Part shown: positions 24,343 to 32,837 of the stretch, one piece after another
How the letters are laid out: each line of letters starts with the position of its first letter
Position numbering within the stretch: position 1 is the first letter of the stretch
NCBI RefSeq assembly: GCF_900142715.1
Contig: NZ_FRBX01000001.1
Location: 992,001 to 1,056,000 of the forward strand
Reading direction: 5' to 3'
Length of the DNA stretch: 64,000 bases
Origin: Flavobacterium pectinovorum
Lineage (GTDB): Bacteria; Bacteroidota; Bacteroidia; Flavobacteriales; Flavobacteriaceae
Made by a program: the position numbers and the translations under genes
Notes under the pieces: model-generated
The model's database searches: none
Told to the model about the DNA's origin: nothing
Seen by the model: only the letters and a program-made list of their open reading frames with translations

Positions 24343-26235
24343 ATGAAAGCAGATACAATTTTATTCAACGGAAAAATACATTCCTTCAATACCAATTATA
24401 AAAACGCAACAGCGGTCGCCATTAAAGACGGGAAATTTATTGCAGTTGGCAGCGATAGCGAAATTTTAGAATATAGTGATGCAGCCACAAAATTGATAGA
24501 TTTGCATCAAAAAAGAGTCGTTCCCGGACTAAATGATTCCCATATTCATTTGATTCGCGGCGGATTAAATTATAACCTTGAATTGCGTTGGGATGGAGTT
24601 CCGTCGTTAGCAGATGCAATGCGAATGTTGAAAGAACAGGTTGACAGAACACCATCGCCGCAATGGGTGCGTGTAGTAGGAGGCTGGTCTGAATTTCAGT
24701 TTGCCGAAAGACGCATGCCAACCCTTGAGGAAATTAATGCAATTGCTCCCGAAACACCCGTTTTTATATTGCATTTATACGATCGTGCCTTTATGAATCG
24801 CGCGGCATTAAAAGTAATTGGTTTTACCAAAGATACTCCGGCGCCTGCTGGAGGAGTGATCCAAAAAGATGCAAACGGAGAACCAACAGGTTTGATAATT
24901 GCTTCGCCAAATGCCATGATTTTGTATTCGACTCTGGCAAAAGGCCCAAAACTTTCATATGAACATCAGCTTAATTCGACCCGACATTTTATGAAAGAAT
25001 TAAACCGTTTCGGAATCACAAGTGTTATTGATGCCGGCGGCGGATTCCAGAATTTTCCGGACGATTATAAAGTCGTAAATGAATTAAATGAAAAGAAAGA
25101 ACTAACCGTTCGTATTGCCTATAATTTATTTACGCAACGCCCAAAACAAGAGTTTGAAGATTTTGATGAATGGATTCAGGAAGTAAAATTATATCAGGGC
25201 GATGATATGTACCGCCATAATGGAGCTGGGGAAATGCTGGTTTTTTCGGCAGCAGATTTTGAAGATTTTCTGCAGCCAAGACCCGATCTTCCGGAAAATA
25301 TGGAAGCAGAATTAGAAAAAGTAATTCGGTTATTGGTCGCAAATCGCTGGCCTTTCAGACTTCATGCAACTTATAATGAAAGTATGACCCGTTTTTTGAA
25401 TGTTTTCGAAAAAGTAAACAAAGAAATCCCATTCAATAATTTACCATGGATATTTGATCATGCCGAAACGATCGATGAACGCAATATCGAAAGAGTAAAA
25501 GCTTTGGGCGGCGGAATCGCAATTCAAAGCAGAATGGCGTATCAGGGTGAATATTTTACAGATCGTTACGGTGCAAAAGCCGCCGCAAACACACCGCCAA
25601 TCAAGAAAATGCTCGAAATGGAAATTCCGGTTGGCGGAGGTTCAGATGCAACAAGAGTAAGCAGTTACAATCCGTGGGTTTCAATGTATTGGCTTACAGT
25701 TGGTAAAACCGTTGGTGGTTTGCAATTGTACAATGAAAGCCGTTTAAGCCGCGAAATTGCGTTACAGCTTTATACACAGGGAAGTGCCTGGTTTTCGCAG
25801 GAACAAAATAAAAAAGGAAATATTGAAACCGGAATGCTTGCAGATCTTGTGGTTTTGGACCGCGATTATTTTACAGTCGACGATGAAGATATTAAAAATA
25901 TAGAATCGGTTCTTACAGTTGTTGACGGAAAAATTGTGTATGCAAAAGGAGATTTCTCTTCGTTTTCACCGCCATCAATTCCGATACTTCCGGACTGGTC
26001 GCCAACGAATATTTACAACGGTTATTATCACGCCGAATCGCACAACAAAAATGCCATTGATTTAAAATTGAAAAAATCAAGTTCAACTGTAAATAATGCT
26101 GCACAAATTCATTGCTGTTCCGGAAGTTGTGATATTCATGCCCACGATCATAATGCCGCACGGCTGAGTACTGTTCCGATCAATAATTACAATGCTTTTT
26201 GGGGCGCATTAGGATGCTCATGTTTTGCTTTTTAA
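24343..26235 (+). CDS. Amidohydrolase family protein (YtcJ type) with Cys-rich tail
   Basis: A 630-aa metal-dependent hydrolase of the YtcJ/amidohydrolase_3 group. The metal-binding HxH is DSHIH (His67, His69), and later ligands lie in FRLHATYNE, IFDHAETIDERN and GGGSDATR. The ATG at 24343 was chosen over a TTG six bases upstream because AAAGGA lies 7 bp before it. The C-terminal 40 residues are unusual: HCCSGSC, then HAHDHN and finally GCSCFAF, which looks like a metal- or redox-sensitive appendix. The substrate is unknown. It is the first gene of an eight-gene co-directional run. Confidence 0.88.
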   Translation: MKADTILFNGKIHSFNTNYKNATAVAIKDGKFIAVGSDSEILEYSDAATKLIDLHQKRVVPGLNDSHIHLIRGGLNYNLELRWDGVPSLADAMRMLKEQVDRTPSPQWVRVVGGWSEFQFAERRMPTLEEINAIAPETPVFILHLYDRAFMNRAALKVIGFTKDTPAPAGGVIQKDANGEPTGLIIASPNAMILYSTLAKGPKLSYEHQLNSTRHFMKELNRFGITSVIDAGGGFQNFPDDYKVVNELNEKKELTVRIAYNLFTQRPKQEFEDFDEWIQEVKLYQGDDMYRHNGAGEMLVFSAADFEDFLQPRPDLPENMEAELEKVIRLLVANRWPFRLHATYNESMTRFLNVFEKVNKEIPFNNLPWIFDHAETIDERNIERVKALGGGIAIQSRMAYQGEYFTDRYGAKAAANTPPIKKMLEMEIPVGGGSDATRVSSYNPWVSMYWLTVGKTVGGLQLYNESRLSREIALQLYTQGSAWFSQEQNKKGNIETGMLADLVVLDRDYFTVDDEDIKNIESVLTVVDGKIVYAKGDFSSFSPPSIPILPDWSPTNIYNGYYHAESHNKNAIDLKLKKSSSTVNNAAQIHCCSGSCDIHAHDHNAARLSTVPINNYNAFWGALGCSCFAF

Positions 26236-26248
26236 TACATTAAAAAAA

Positions 26249-26674
26249 ATGGAAATAATTAAATTACTACTTTATTCAGATGCCGGAAGCGACATCAACA
26301 ACATTGCTTTATTGGTTTTTAGAATTTTAATTGCGGTTGAATTGTTCAGGGTTCACGGAATGAAAAAATTCAGGGTCGAAAACGGAGAACGCGAGCATGT
26401 ACCCAATCCGTTGCATTTGCCGGAAAAACTAAATGGTTTAGTTGCCACGTTTTCAGATACTGTTGTGCCCTTTTTTATCATTCTTGGTTTAGGGACAAGA
26501 TTGTTTATTTTGCCAACAATTGGCGTTACAGCTGTTGGATATTTTGTCGTTCACAGAAAAGATTCTCTTGAAGTTAGAGATGTTCCGTACATATACACCG
26601 TCACTTTGTTGTTTTTATTAGCATTGGGCTCAGGGACTTATTCTTTAGATCATTATATTTTAAATTTACTATAA
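26249..26674 (+). CDS. DoxX-like membrane protein
   Basis: A 141-aa integral membrane protein with four hydrophobic segments and a DoxX-like start (ALLVFRILIAVELFRVHGMKKF), then HLPEKLNGLVATFSDTVVPFFIILGLGTRLF. DoxX-family proteins are often linked to thiol and oxidative stress or to membrane oxidoreductase complexes. The ATG at 26249 is preferred to a TTG 24 bp upstream that would overlap the amidohydrolase. It lies 13 bp after that gene and 14 bp before dps, clearly within one transcript. Confidence 0.8.
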   Translation: MEIIKLLLYSDAGSDINNIALLVFRILIAVELFRVHGMKKFRVENGEREHVPNPLHLPEKLNGLVATFSDTVVPFFIILGLGTRLFILPTIGVTAVGYFVVHRKDSLEVRDVPYIYTVTLLFLLALGSGTYSLDHYILNLL

Positions 26675-26688
26675 AACCAATTAAAATC

Positions 26689-27162
26689 ATGCAAACTCAA
26701 ATCGGAATCAAGCAGGAAAATTTATCAAAAATCGCACATTCATTATGTCAGATTTTGGCCGATGAATTCATTTTATACACTAAAACCAGAAAAGCACATT
26801 GGAATGTTGAAGGGGATGATTTCTATAACAAACATTTGTTTTTTGAAGAACAATACAATCAGATTGACGAAATAATCGATGGCGTTGCAGAAAGAATCAG
26901 AATGTTAGGTCATTATGCACCGGCTACATTAAAAGAATTTCTGGAATTGACACATCTTACCGAACAAACAAAAGAAAATAACGACAGTAAAGGATTCATC
27001 AAAGAGCTTTTAATAGATCATGAAAGTATTATTATACACTTACGTGAAAATATTACTGTTTATGCCAATGAATATCAGGACTTAGGAACAAGCGATTATA
27101 TTACAGGTTTGATGGAAACACATGAAAAAATGGCGTGGATGTTACGCTCTCATTTAAGATAA
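26689..27162 (+). CDS. dps: Dps family DNA-binding / ferroxidase protein
   Basis: A 157-aa member of the Dps/ferritin-like family, which forms a hollow dodecamer that oxidises Fe(II) with peroxide and protects DNA. The inter-subunit ferroxidase residues of Listeria Dps map to His37 (KAHWNVEG), His49, Glu53, Asp64 and Glu68 (DGVAERIR), all with correct spacing. There is no Lys-rich DNA-binding tail, so iron detoxification may matter more than DNA binding. It is the third gene of the run, 14 bp after the DoxX-like gene. Confidence 0.93.
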   Translation: MQTQIGIKQENLSKIAHSLCQILADEFILYTKTRKAHWNVEGDDFYNKHLFFEEQYNQIDEIIDGVAERIRMLGHYAPATLKEFLELTHLTEQTKENNDSKGFIKELLIDHESIIIHLRENITVYANEYQDLGTSDYITGLMETHEKMAWMLRSHLR

Positions 27163-27179
27163 ATATTAAAATAAATAGT

Positions 27180-27863
27180 ATGGAACAGCCTAAAAGCATT
27201 TGGTACATCACATTGCTGCTCACCACAATAGCCGGTTTTTGTGATACGCTGACTTTTGTTGCGGCAGACACTTTATTTTCTGCCCACGTAACGGGAAACT
27301 TTATTGTTTTTGCATATCAGGTCATTAACGGAAATGATATTTATGCCTGGATAAAATTATTAACGTTTCCAATATTTATTATTTCAGTAATAATTGGAGG
27401 TTATATTGCTTCAAAATCCAGCTTAAAATATAGAATATTGTTTTGGGAAGGCTGCATTTTAACACTCAGCGGATTATTGGCAGTTTTATTCCATTATCTA
27501 AAAATGGATAATTTATGGACCATGTATATCATAGCTATGTTAATCGTTTTTGCGATGGGACTGCAAAATGCTTTTGGTAAAATCTTCAGCAAAGAAACCC
27601 ACGGCCCAACTACCATGATGACCGGAAATGTTACACAGGCAGCTCTTGATATTGGCACTTTATTAAAATCAAAATTTAAGGACGCCAACAGTCAGTTAAG
27701 TTTTAAAAAGCAATTTGTTACCATTGGAGGTTTTTTACTGGGCTGTTTTTTAGGCGCTATTGCCGGAAAAAAATGGGGATTGATACCTGTTTTGGTTCCG
27801 GGAATATTTATGATTTTTTGCTATTTAAAAAACAATCATATCAAAGTGGAAACAAAGTTATGA
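27180..27863 (+). CDS. DUF1275 (YoaK) family membrane protein
   Basis: A 227-aa membrane protein with six or so helices and the family hallmarks FCDTLTFVAADTLFSAHVTGNF and ETHGPTTMMTGNVTQ. The function of the family is unknown; some members are thought to be transporters. The start at 27180 (MEQPKSIWY) gives a 17-bp gap after dps, whereas an upstream frame would overlap it. It is followed after 23 bp by the sensor kinase gene. Confidence 0.88.
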   Translation: MEQPKSIWYITLLLTTIAGFCDTLTFVAADTLFSAHVTGNFIVFAYQVINGNDIYAWIKLLTFPIFIISVIIGGYIASKSSLKYRILFWEGCILTLSGLLAVLFHYLKMDNLWTMYIIAMLIVFAMGLQNAFGKIFSKETHGPTTMMTGNVTQAALDIGTLLKSKFKDANSQLSFKKQFVTIGGFLLGCFLGAIAGKKWGLIPVLVPGIFMIFCYLKNNHIKVETKL

Positions 27864-27886
27864 GTTAAATAACAGAGCTGCAGGTT

Positions 27887-28912
27887 ATGTATAAAGAAAG
27901 TTGCCTTAAAAAATTTCATATACATTTTTGGTTCGTGATCCTGTTCTGGATTACGAATCAAAACCTTTTTATGCAAACCAATACCTTAAACGATCCGGTT
28001 TTTATTCATGAAATTGAGCACTCTCAAAAAACAATTGTAAAACCCAATAAAGCTTTCTTCTTTTTTGATTTCACACAGATTTCACTGGCTTTTGATATTT
28101 TAAATTATAAAGACATTAAAAAAAGTAATTTCTATCAGGAAACTGCAAAATACCATGTTGTAATAATACTCGGATTACTTTTTTTAATTTTTGTTATCAT
28201 CTACAAATGTTATAGTTCTAAAAATGAAATAAATAAGGATTTAGTTTTAAAAGAGGAAAAAATTAATGAACAGAGTATAAGCCTAAAAAAACTACTTTTG
28301 GATAAAGAATGGCTGCTAAAAGAGCTTCATCATCGTGTAAAGAACAATTTGCAGGTTGTAATTAGTCTTTTAAACACCCAGTCGGCCTATCTTGAAAATA
28401 AAGATGCACTTTTAGCCATACAAGACAGTCAAAACAGGATGTTTGCGATGTCACTGATACATCAAAAACTATATCAAAACGATAATTTATCTACGATAGA
28501 CATGCACTGGTACATTCCTGAACTGGTAAGTTATTTAAAAACTGTTTTTGATGCAGATCATAAAATTGCTTTTTTGTTAGATATAGATCATGTCGATTTA
28601 GATGTGGCGCAGGCAATGCCTTTAGGCCTAATTTTAAATGAAGCCATCATAAACGCCCTGAAATATGCATATCCTGAAACACACAAAGGCGAAGTGAAAA
28701 TTTTGCTAAAAGAAAAGCAGGATAATTTATATCAGCTTATTATTTCGGATAATGGAGTAGGTGTTCCTGATTTTGAGTTGAAAAACAGAAACTCGCTCGG
28801 AATGAATTTAATGTACGGATTAAGCAATCAAATTGATGGTTCTTTTGAAGTCGAAAGTAAAAACGGACTTTCGATTACATTAAACTTTAAGAAAAATGGA
28901 ATCAAATCATAA
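27887..28912 (+). CDS. HisKA_2 sensor histidine kinase
   Basis: A 341-aa membrane kinase. A possible first hydrophobic segment (11-30), a short extracytoplasmic stretch without a recognised sensor domain, a membrane helix (about 90-107), a coiled coil, and a HisKA_2 domain with HHRVKNNLQ at 148-156. The ATPase boxes NEAIINALKYA and DNGVGV are intact. Its stop codon lies 3 bp before the ATG of the sigma-54 response regulator, its obvious partner. The kinase domain is closely similar to that of the TPR kinase at 21629-23869, which points to a duplicated kinase pair around one regulator. Confidence 0.92.
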   Translation: MYKESCLKKFHIHFWFVILFWITNQNLFMQTNTLNDPVFIHEIEHSQKTIVKPNKAFFFFDFTQISLAFDILNYKDIKKSNFYQETAKYHVVIILGLLFLIFVIIYKCYSSKNEINKDLVLKEEKINEQSISLKKLLLDKEWLLKELHHRVKNNLQVVISLLNTQSAYLENKDALLAIQDSQNRMFAMSLIHQKLYQNDNLSTIDMHWYIPELVSYLKTVFDADHKIAFLLDIDHVDLDVAQAMPLGLILNEAIINALKYAYPETHKGEVKILLKEKQDNLYQLIISDNGVGVPDFELKNRNSLGMNLMYGLSNQIDGSFEVESKNGLSITLNFKKNGIKS

Positions 28913-28915
28913 ATA

Positions 28916-30283
28916 ATGAAGGAGAAAATTTTAATTGTTGAGGATGAATTTATTGTTGCAAATGACTTAAAAATGATTCTGGTAAAATCAGGTTACGAAG
29001 TTTGCGGAATTGCCGCATCTGTTGAAGAAGCCCGAATTTTGATTGACGCACAAAAACCAAATTGGGTTTTACTCGATATTATTTTAAAAGGTGACCTTAC
29101 GGGAATTGATCTTGCCTGGGAATTGGAAACCAAAAAAATTCCTTTTTTATACATCTCGGCCAATACCAATCATTCTATTTTAAATGCCGTAAAAGAAACC
29201 CAGCCTTATGGTTTTTTGGTAAAACCGTTTAGAGAACGTGATTTGTTTGTTATGCTGGATATTGCACGATACAAATACAGCGTAGAAAACGGAAATCTCA
29301 ACAATGACATTTCTGGAAAACCTTCATCAAAGGAAAATAAAAAGATAGAAATCATTGGCAAAAACAAAAAACTACTCGATTTAATGCAAAAAATTGAGAT
29401 TGTGGCGCCAACAGAAACTTCTGTAATGATTTTGGGAGAAAGCGGAACAGGAAAAGAAAAAATTGCCCGTTTAATTCATTCTTTATCGCCAAAAAAAGCA
29501 AAACCTTTGGTGGTTGTAAATTGTGCTGCATTGCCGGAATCTTTGATAGAATCAGAATTATTTGGTCATGAAAAAGGAGCTTTTACCGGAGCAGATACTG
29601 TTAGAATTGGAAAATTTGAACAAGCCAACGGAGGAACTATTTTTTTGGATGAAATAGGGGAGCTGCCGCTAGATTCGCAGGTAAAACTATTAAGGGTTTT
29701 ACAGGAAAAAGAAATCGAAAGGCTTGGCGGCGAAAAAACAATCAAATTGGACGTCAGGGTTATTGCGGCCACAAACAGATGTTTGCCCTCTGAAGTTGCC
29801 GAAGGTAGATTTAGGCTGGATTTATATTATCGTTTGAATGTTTTTCCTTTAGAATTGCCAACTCTCAAAGAACGAAAAGAAGATATAGAAGATTTAGCCT
29901 ATTATTTTCTCCATAAATATGCAGAGAAAGCCAAAAGAAATATCAGAATAATTTCAGATCATGCCTTGCGACAACTGCAGCAATACGACTGGCCGGGAAA
30001 CATTAGAGAATTAGAACATCTGATAGAACGAAGTGTTTTACTGGCAACAGGAAATGAAATTACAGCATTTGATATTTCAAATGATATTCCGTCCATAAAA
30101 AAAGAAAATGATAACGAAATCTTATCCATGGCAGATATGGAAAAAGAGCACATTTTGAATGTTTTAAAAGCAGCCAACGGAAAAGTATTTGGCCCGGGCG
30201 GAGCGGCAGAAATGTTGAAGATTTCGCCTTCGACTTTATATTCAAAAATGAAAAAACTCAACATAAAACAAGGTTACTTTTAA
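28916..30283 (+). CDS. NtrC-type sigma-54-dependent response regulator
   Basis: A 455-aa enhancer-binding protein. The receiver (1-120) has Asp54 as phospho-acceptor (VLLDIILKGD) and Lys103 in LVKPFRERD. The AAA+ domain (about 145-385) has Walker A GESGTGKE (174-181), the sigma-54 contact loop GAFTGA (221-226) and Walker B FLDEIG. The C-terminal Fis-type HTH includes GGAAEMLKISPSTLYSKMKKL. It activates RpoN promoters when phosphorylated, most likely by the adjacent kinase. It is followed by a cupin gene and a second activator in the same run. Confidence 0.95.
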   Translation: MKEKILIVEDEFIVANDLKMILVKSGYEVCGIAASVEEARILIDAQKPNWVLLDIILKGDLTGIDLAWELETKKIPFLYISANTNHSILNAVKETQPYGFLVKPFRERDLFVMLDIARYKYSVENGNLNNDISGKPSSKENKKIEIIGKNKKLLDLMQKIEIVAPTETSVMILGESGTGKEKIARLIHSLSPKKAKPLVVVNCAALPESLIESELFGHEKGAFTGADTVRIGKFEQANGGTIFLDEIGELPLDSQVKLLRVLQEKEIERLGGEKTIKLDVRVIAATNRCLPSEVAEGRFRLDLYYRLNVFPLELPTLKERKEDIEDLAYYFLHKYAEKAKRNIRIISDHALRQLQQYDWPGNIRELEHLIERSVLLATGNEITAFDISNDIPSIKKENDNEILSMADMEKEHILNVLKAANGKVFGPGGAAEMLKISPSTLYSKMKKLNIKQGYF

Positions 30284-30308
30284 TAAACTAATTTTTAAAT
30301 GGTAAAAT

Positions 30309-30659
30309 ATGTTTTCATTAACCCGGATATACAGCGATGACGCCGGAGAAAGTCATTTTGAAGATGTGATGATTCCGCTTATAGATAAAGGCGAAATTGG
30401 ATTTCTCTCAGAATCACAGCCAGTCAAAAATATTATTTTCAGAGAAGTTCTGGCTTCATACGATTATAATTTTCATAACGCCCCGCAAAAACAATATATC
30501 ATTTTGTTGGACGGCGGTGTAGAAATTGAAACTTCTTTGGGAGAAAAAAGAAGTTTTAAAACCGGAGAGATTCTTCTGGTAGAAGACACAACCGGAAAAG
30601 GACATAAAACTAAAAATATAGAAAACAAGCCCAGAAAATCTATTTTTATTACGATTTGA
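30309..30659 (+). CDS. Cupin-fold protein
   Basis: A 116-aa single-domain protein with a cupin pattern: NAPQKQYIILLDGGVEIETSLGEKRSFKTGEILLVEDTTGKGHKT spans the two beta-barrel motifs. In the first motif only one acidic/Gln residue suggests a metal site, while His in GKGH is kept, so it may bind a ligand rather than catalyse. The start MFSLTRIYSDDAGESHFED resembles small cupins found near sigma-54 regulators. It sits between two sigma-54 activators, 25 bp after one and 55 bp before the other, so it may sense the signal molecule. This role is inference. Confidence 0.75.
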   Translation: MFSLTRIYSDDAGESHFEDVMIPLIDKGEIGFLSESQPVKNIIFREVLASYDYNFHNAPQKQYIILLDGGVEIETSLGEKRSFKTGEILLVEDTTGKGHKTKNIENKPRKSIFITI

Positions 30660-30714
30660 TGATTAAGTAAATCATTATTGATCTTAAATTTACTTCTTTT
30701 CTGAAATTATAAAT

Positions 30715-32283
30715 ATGGACAAAACAGAAGCAATATTAAAATCAATTCAGGAACGCGAAAAAGAACATCATCTTTTACTTTCTTTAAGCAGCAGTTTTGT
30801 CAATGTTTCTGCCTACAATGAACTTTCTCCAATTGTAAACGGACAATTAAAAGAGGCATTATCTTTTGATTATTTTGCTATTGGAACAACAGACAGCAGC
30901 GAAAAACAATATTATTTGTTTTACCACAACGATCAGAAAATTTTTAGGGCAACCGAGAGAAAGTTGTACGATACTCAGGATGATCTTTTTAATATTGCAA
31001 TGCAATCTGCAGATCCTGTTGTATTCGATAATGTTTTTTTAAACAAAAAAACAAAGTCTGATTCTTTTATAGCGAATATAAATTTGCAGGGAATACGCGA
31101 AATGGCAGCAATACCTTTGCAATACCATAAAAACAATCCTTCGGTTTTATTTCTTTTCTTTAAAAAAACACAAAATCTCGACAGAAATGCAATTCGATTG
31201 CTTAAAGGTTTGTCGATGCCTTTAGCCTTGGCGGTTTCTAATATTTTGATCAAACACAAAATAGAGAATGGAAATGTCTCTTCTCAAAAGCTATTTCAAT
31301 CTATTGATGAAAGTCAGAATCAAAAAACAACTGAAATTATTGGAGAAAGCGTCCAGATCAAAAAAATAAAAACCCTGATTGGTCAGGTGGCGCCTTCAGA
31401 CAGCGGAGTTTTGATTTTGGGCGAAAGCGGAACAGGAAAGGAAGTCGTAGCCCGCGAAATTCATTATAATTCATCCAGAAGGAATCAGCCAATGATTAAG
31501 GTAAATTGTGCTGCAATTCCGGTGAATCTTATCGAAAGTGAATTATTTGGACATGAAAAAGGCAGTTTTACCGGCGCGATAGAAAAAAGAATCGGAAAAT
31601 TTGAACTGGCCAACAATGGTACTTTGTTTCTGGATGAAATTGGAGATCTTCCTCTGGAAATGCAGACAAAATTACTGCGCGCACTTCAGGAAAAGGAAAT
31701 TGAAAGAATTGGAGGCAAAAAAGCCATAAAAATAAATGTTCGCATTATTGCCGCAACCAATCGTGATTTGCAAGTCGAAATGGCAGAAGGGCGATTTAGA
31801 AAAGACTTATTTTACAGACTAAATATATTCCCAATAATGATTCCGCCACTTCGAAACCGAAAAGATGATATCGTTGATTTGTGTTCTTATTTCCTGAATA
31901 AATATGCGCAAAATACCAATAAAAAAAATATCACATTATCTGCAAATGCTTTAAAAGCAATACAGAACCATTCCTGGCCCGGAAATATCAGAGAACTGGA
32001 AAATTGTATCGAACGAAGTATTCTTTTGTCAGAAGGGGCAATGATAAACGATGTAAGTTTTTTATCAGAGAGCGAACAAATTCTGGCGTTGAACAATTTT
32101 AATGCGTTTCAGGTAAAACCATTAAAAGAAATTGAAAAAGAATACATTCTTAAAATTATAAAAATTTGCAATGGCAGAATTTCCGGTCCAAACGGAGCTG
32201 CTGTAAAATTGGAAATTCCTTCGACAACTCTGGTTTCAAAAATGAAAAAACTCGGAATTAAAAAAGAACATTTTTCTGAATAG
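30715..32283 (+). CDS. GAF-type sigma-54-dependent transcriptional activator
   Basis: A 522-aa activator. Residues 15-180 look like a GAF sensory domain. The AAA+ domain (about 205-430) has Walker A GESGTGKE (236-243) and Walker B FLDEIG, and its sigma-54 contact loop is GSFTGA rather than GAFTGA (283-288). The C-terminal HTH includes [20 protein letters not shown]. It would act without a kinase, responding to a small molecule bound by GAF. It is 38-45% alike by eye to the upstream regulator across the AAA+ region, which suggests duplication. It is the last gene of the run, followed by a terminator. Confidence 0.93.
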   Translation: MDKTEAILKSIQEREKEHHLLLSLSSSFVNVSAYNELSPIVNGQLKEALSFDYFAIGTTDSSEKQYYLFYHNDQKIFRATERKLYDTQDDLFNIAMQSADPVVFDNVFLNKKTKSDSFIANINLQGIREMAAIPLQYHKNNPSVLFLFFKKTQNLDRNAIRLLKGLSMPLALAVSNILIKHKIENGNVSSQKLFQSIDESQNQKTTEIIGESVQIKKIKTLIGQVAPSDSGVLILGESGTGKEVVAREIHYNSSRRNQPMIKVNCAAIPVNLIESELFGHEKGSFTGAIEKRIGKFELANNGTLFLDEIGDLPLEMQTKLLRALQEKEIERIGGKKAIKINVRIIAATNRDLQVEMAEGRFRKDLFYRLNIFPIMIPPLRNRKDDIVDLCSYFLNKYAQNTNKKNITLSANALKAIQNHSWPGNIRELENCIERSILLSEGAMINDVSFLSESEQILALNNFNAFQVKPLKEIEKEYILKIIKICNGRISGPNGAAVKLEIPSTTLVSKMKKLGIKKEHFSE

Positions 32284-32340
32284 AAGCAAGATGTACTAAA
32301 CCGATTTTTAAAATGGGTAGGTTTTAATGTAAACAATAAT

Positions 32341-32378
32341 AAAAAAACTGGCAGTTCATTATTAAGAAGCCAGTTTAT
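32341..32378. terminator. Bidirectional hairpin terminator
   Basis: AAACTGGC at 32344-32351 and GCCAGTTT at 32368-32375 form perfect 8-bp arms, with an A tract before and TTATTATTT after. It separates the convergent sigma-54 activator and the second HxlR gene. Confidence 0.65.
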
Positions 32379-32384
32379 TATTTG

Positions 32385-32756
32385 TTAGTTTTCGGTACTA
32401 AAAACGCCATCTTTTTCTTTAAACGCCCAAACTGCCATTGCTTCGATAACCGGCAATAGACCTCTTCCGGAATTACTCAGTTTGTAGGTTACAAAAGGAG
32501 GCACGACCGGTTTTGCTTCTCTGATAACAATACCGTCTGCTTCTAACTGTTTCAAATGCTGAATCAGCATTTTTTCGGTTATAGCCGGAATTGTTCTTTT
32601 TAATTCGCTGTAACGCATGGTGCCAATCGATAAATGGTGGATAATAATGGGTTTCCAATAACCGCCAATTTTTTCCATTACATAAGTTACCGGACAAGTG
32701 TCTAAGGCATATTGCTTGTTTTCCTGTATTGTTGATGATTCTTTAATTGCTGTCAT
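32385..32756 (-). CDS. HxlR (DUF24) family redox-type regulator
   Basis: A 123-aa winged-helix protein. The N-terminal Cys21 lies in CPVTYVMEKIGGYW, with the 14-residue spacing to Trp that redox-sensing YodB/QorR proteins show. The DNA-binding core is MRYSELKRTIPAITEKMLIQHLKQLEADG. It is divergent from a QorB/NmrA-like reductase. In Corynebacterium the related regulator QorR controls a quinone oxidoreductase, so this is likely a second quinone-responsive circuit in the window. Its promoter overlaps that of the reductase (32797-32830). Confidence 0.9.
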   Translation of the reverse strand: MTAIKESSTIQENKQYALDTCPVTYVMEKIGGYWKPIIIHHLSIGTMRYSELKRTIPAITEKMLIQHLKQLEADGIVIREAKPVVPPFVTYKLSNSGRGLLPVIEAMAVWAFKEKDGVFSTEN

Positions 32757-32776
32757 GATGCATACTTTAGGGTAAG

Positions 32777-32792
32777 TACTTGTATAAAAGTA
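32777..32792. promoter_or_regulatory. Candidate HxlR operator
   Basis: TACTTGTATAAAAGTA is a 16-bp palindrome with 7 of 8 pairs. GTAAGTAC also occurs twice (32772-32779 and 32790-32797). It overlaps the -33 region of the reductase promoter and lies 20 bp upstream of the regulator's start codon. Confidence 0.6.
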
Positions 32793-32810
32793 AGTACAAA
32801 TATACCTTTG
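32780..32810 (+). promoter_or_regulatory. Promoter of the QorB-like gene
   Basis: TTG at 32780-32782, a 20-bp spacer and TACCTTTG at 32803-32810. Both elements and the spacing match the Bacteroidota consensus. The ATG follows 27 bp later. Confidence 0.65.
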
Positions 32811-32830
32811 TTTCTATAAATAAAAAACAA
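32797..32830 (-). promoter_or_regulatory. Promoter of the second HxlR gene
   Basis: On the minus strand TTG (32830-32828), 23 bp, then TATATTTG (32804-32797), about 40 bp before the start codon. It overlaps the opposite-facing reductase promoter so that the two may compete. Confidence 0.55.
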
Positions 32831-32837
32831 TTTAAAG

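Noticed and set aside
27887..32283. A toxin-antitoxin or phage-defence system
   Set aside because: All genes have clear housekeeping signalling families, and there is no nuclease, toxin or defence domain.
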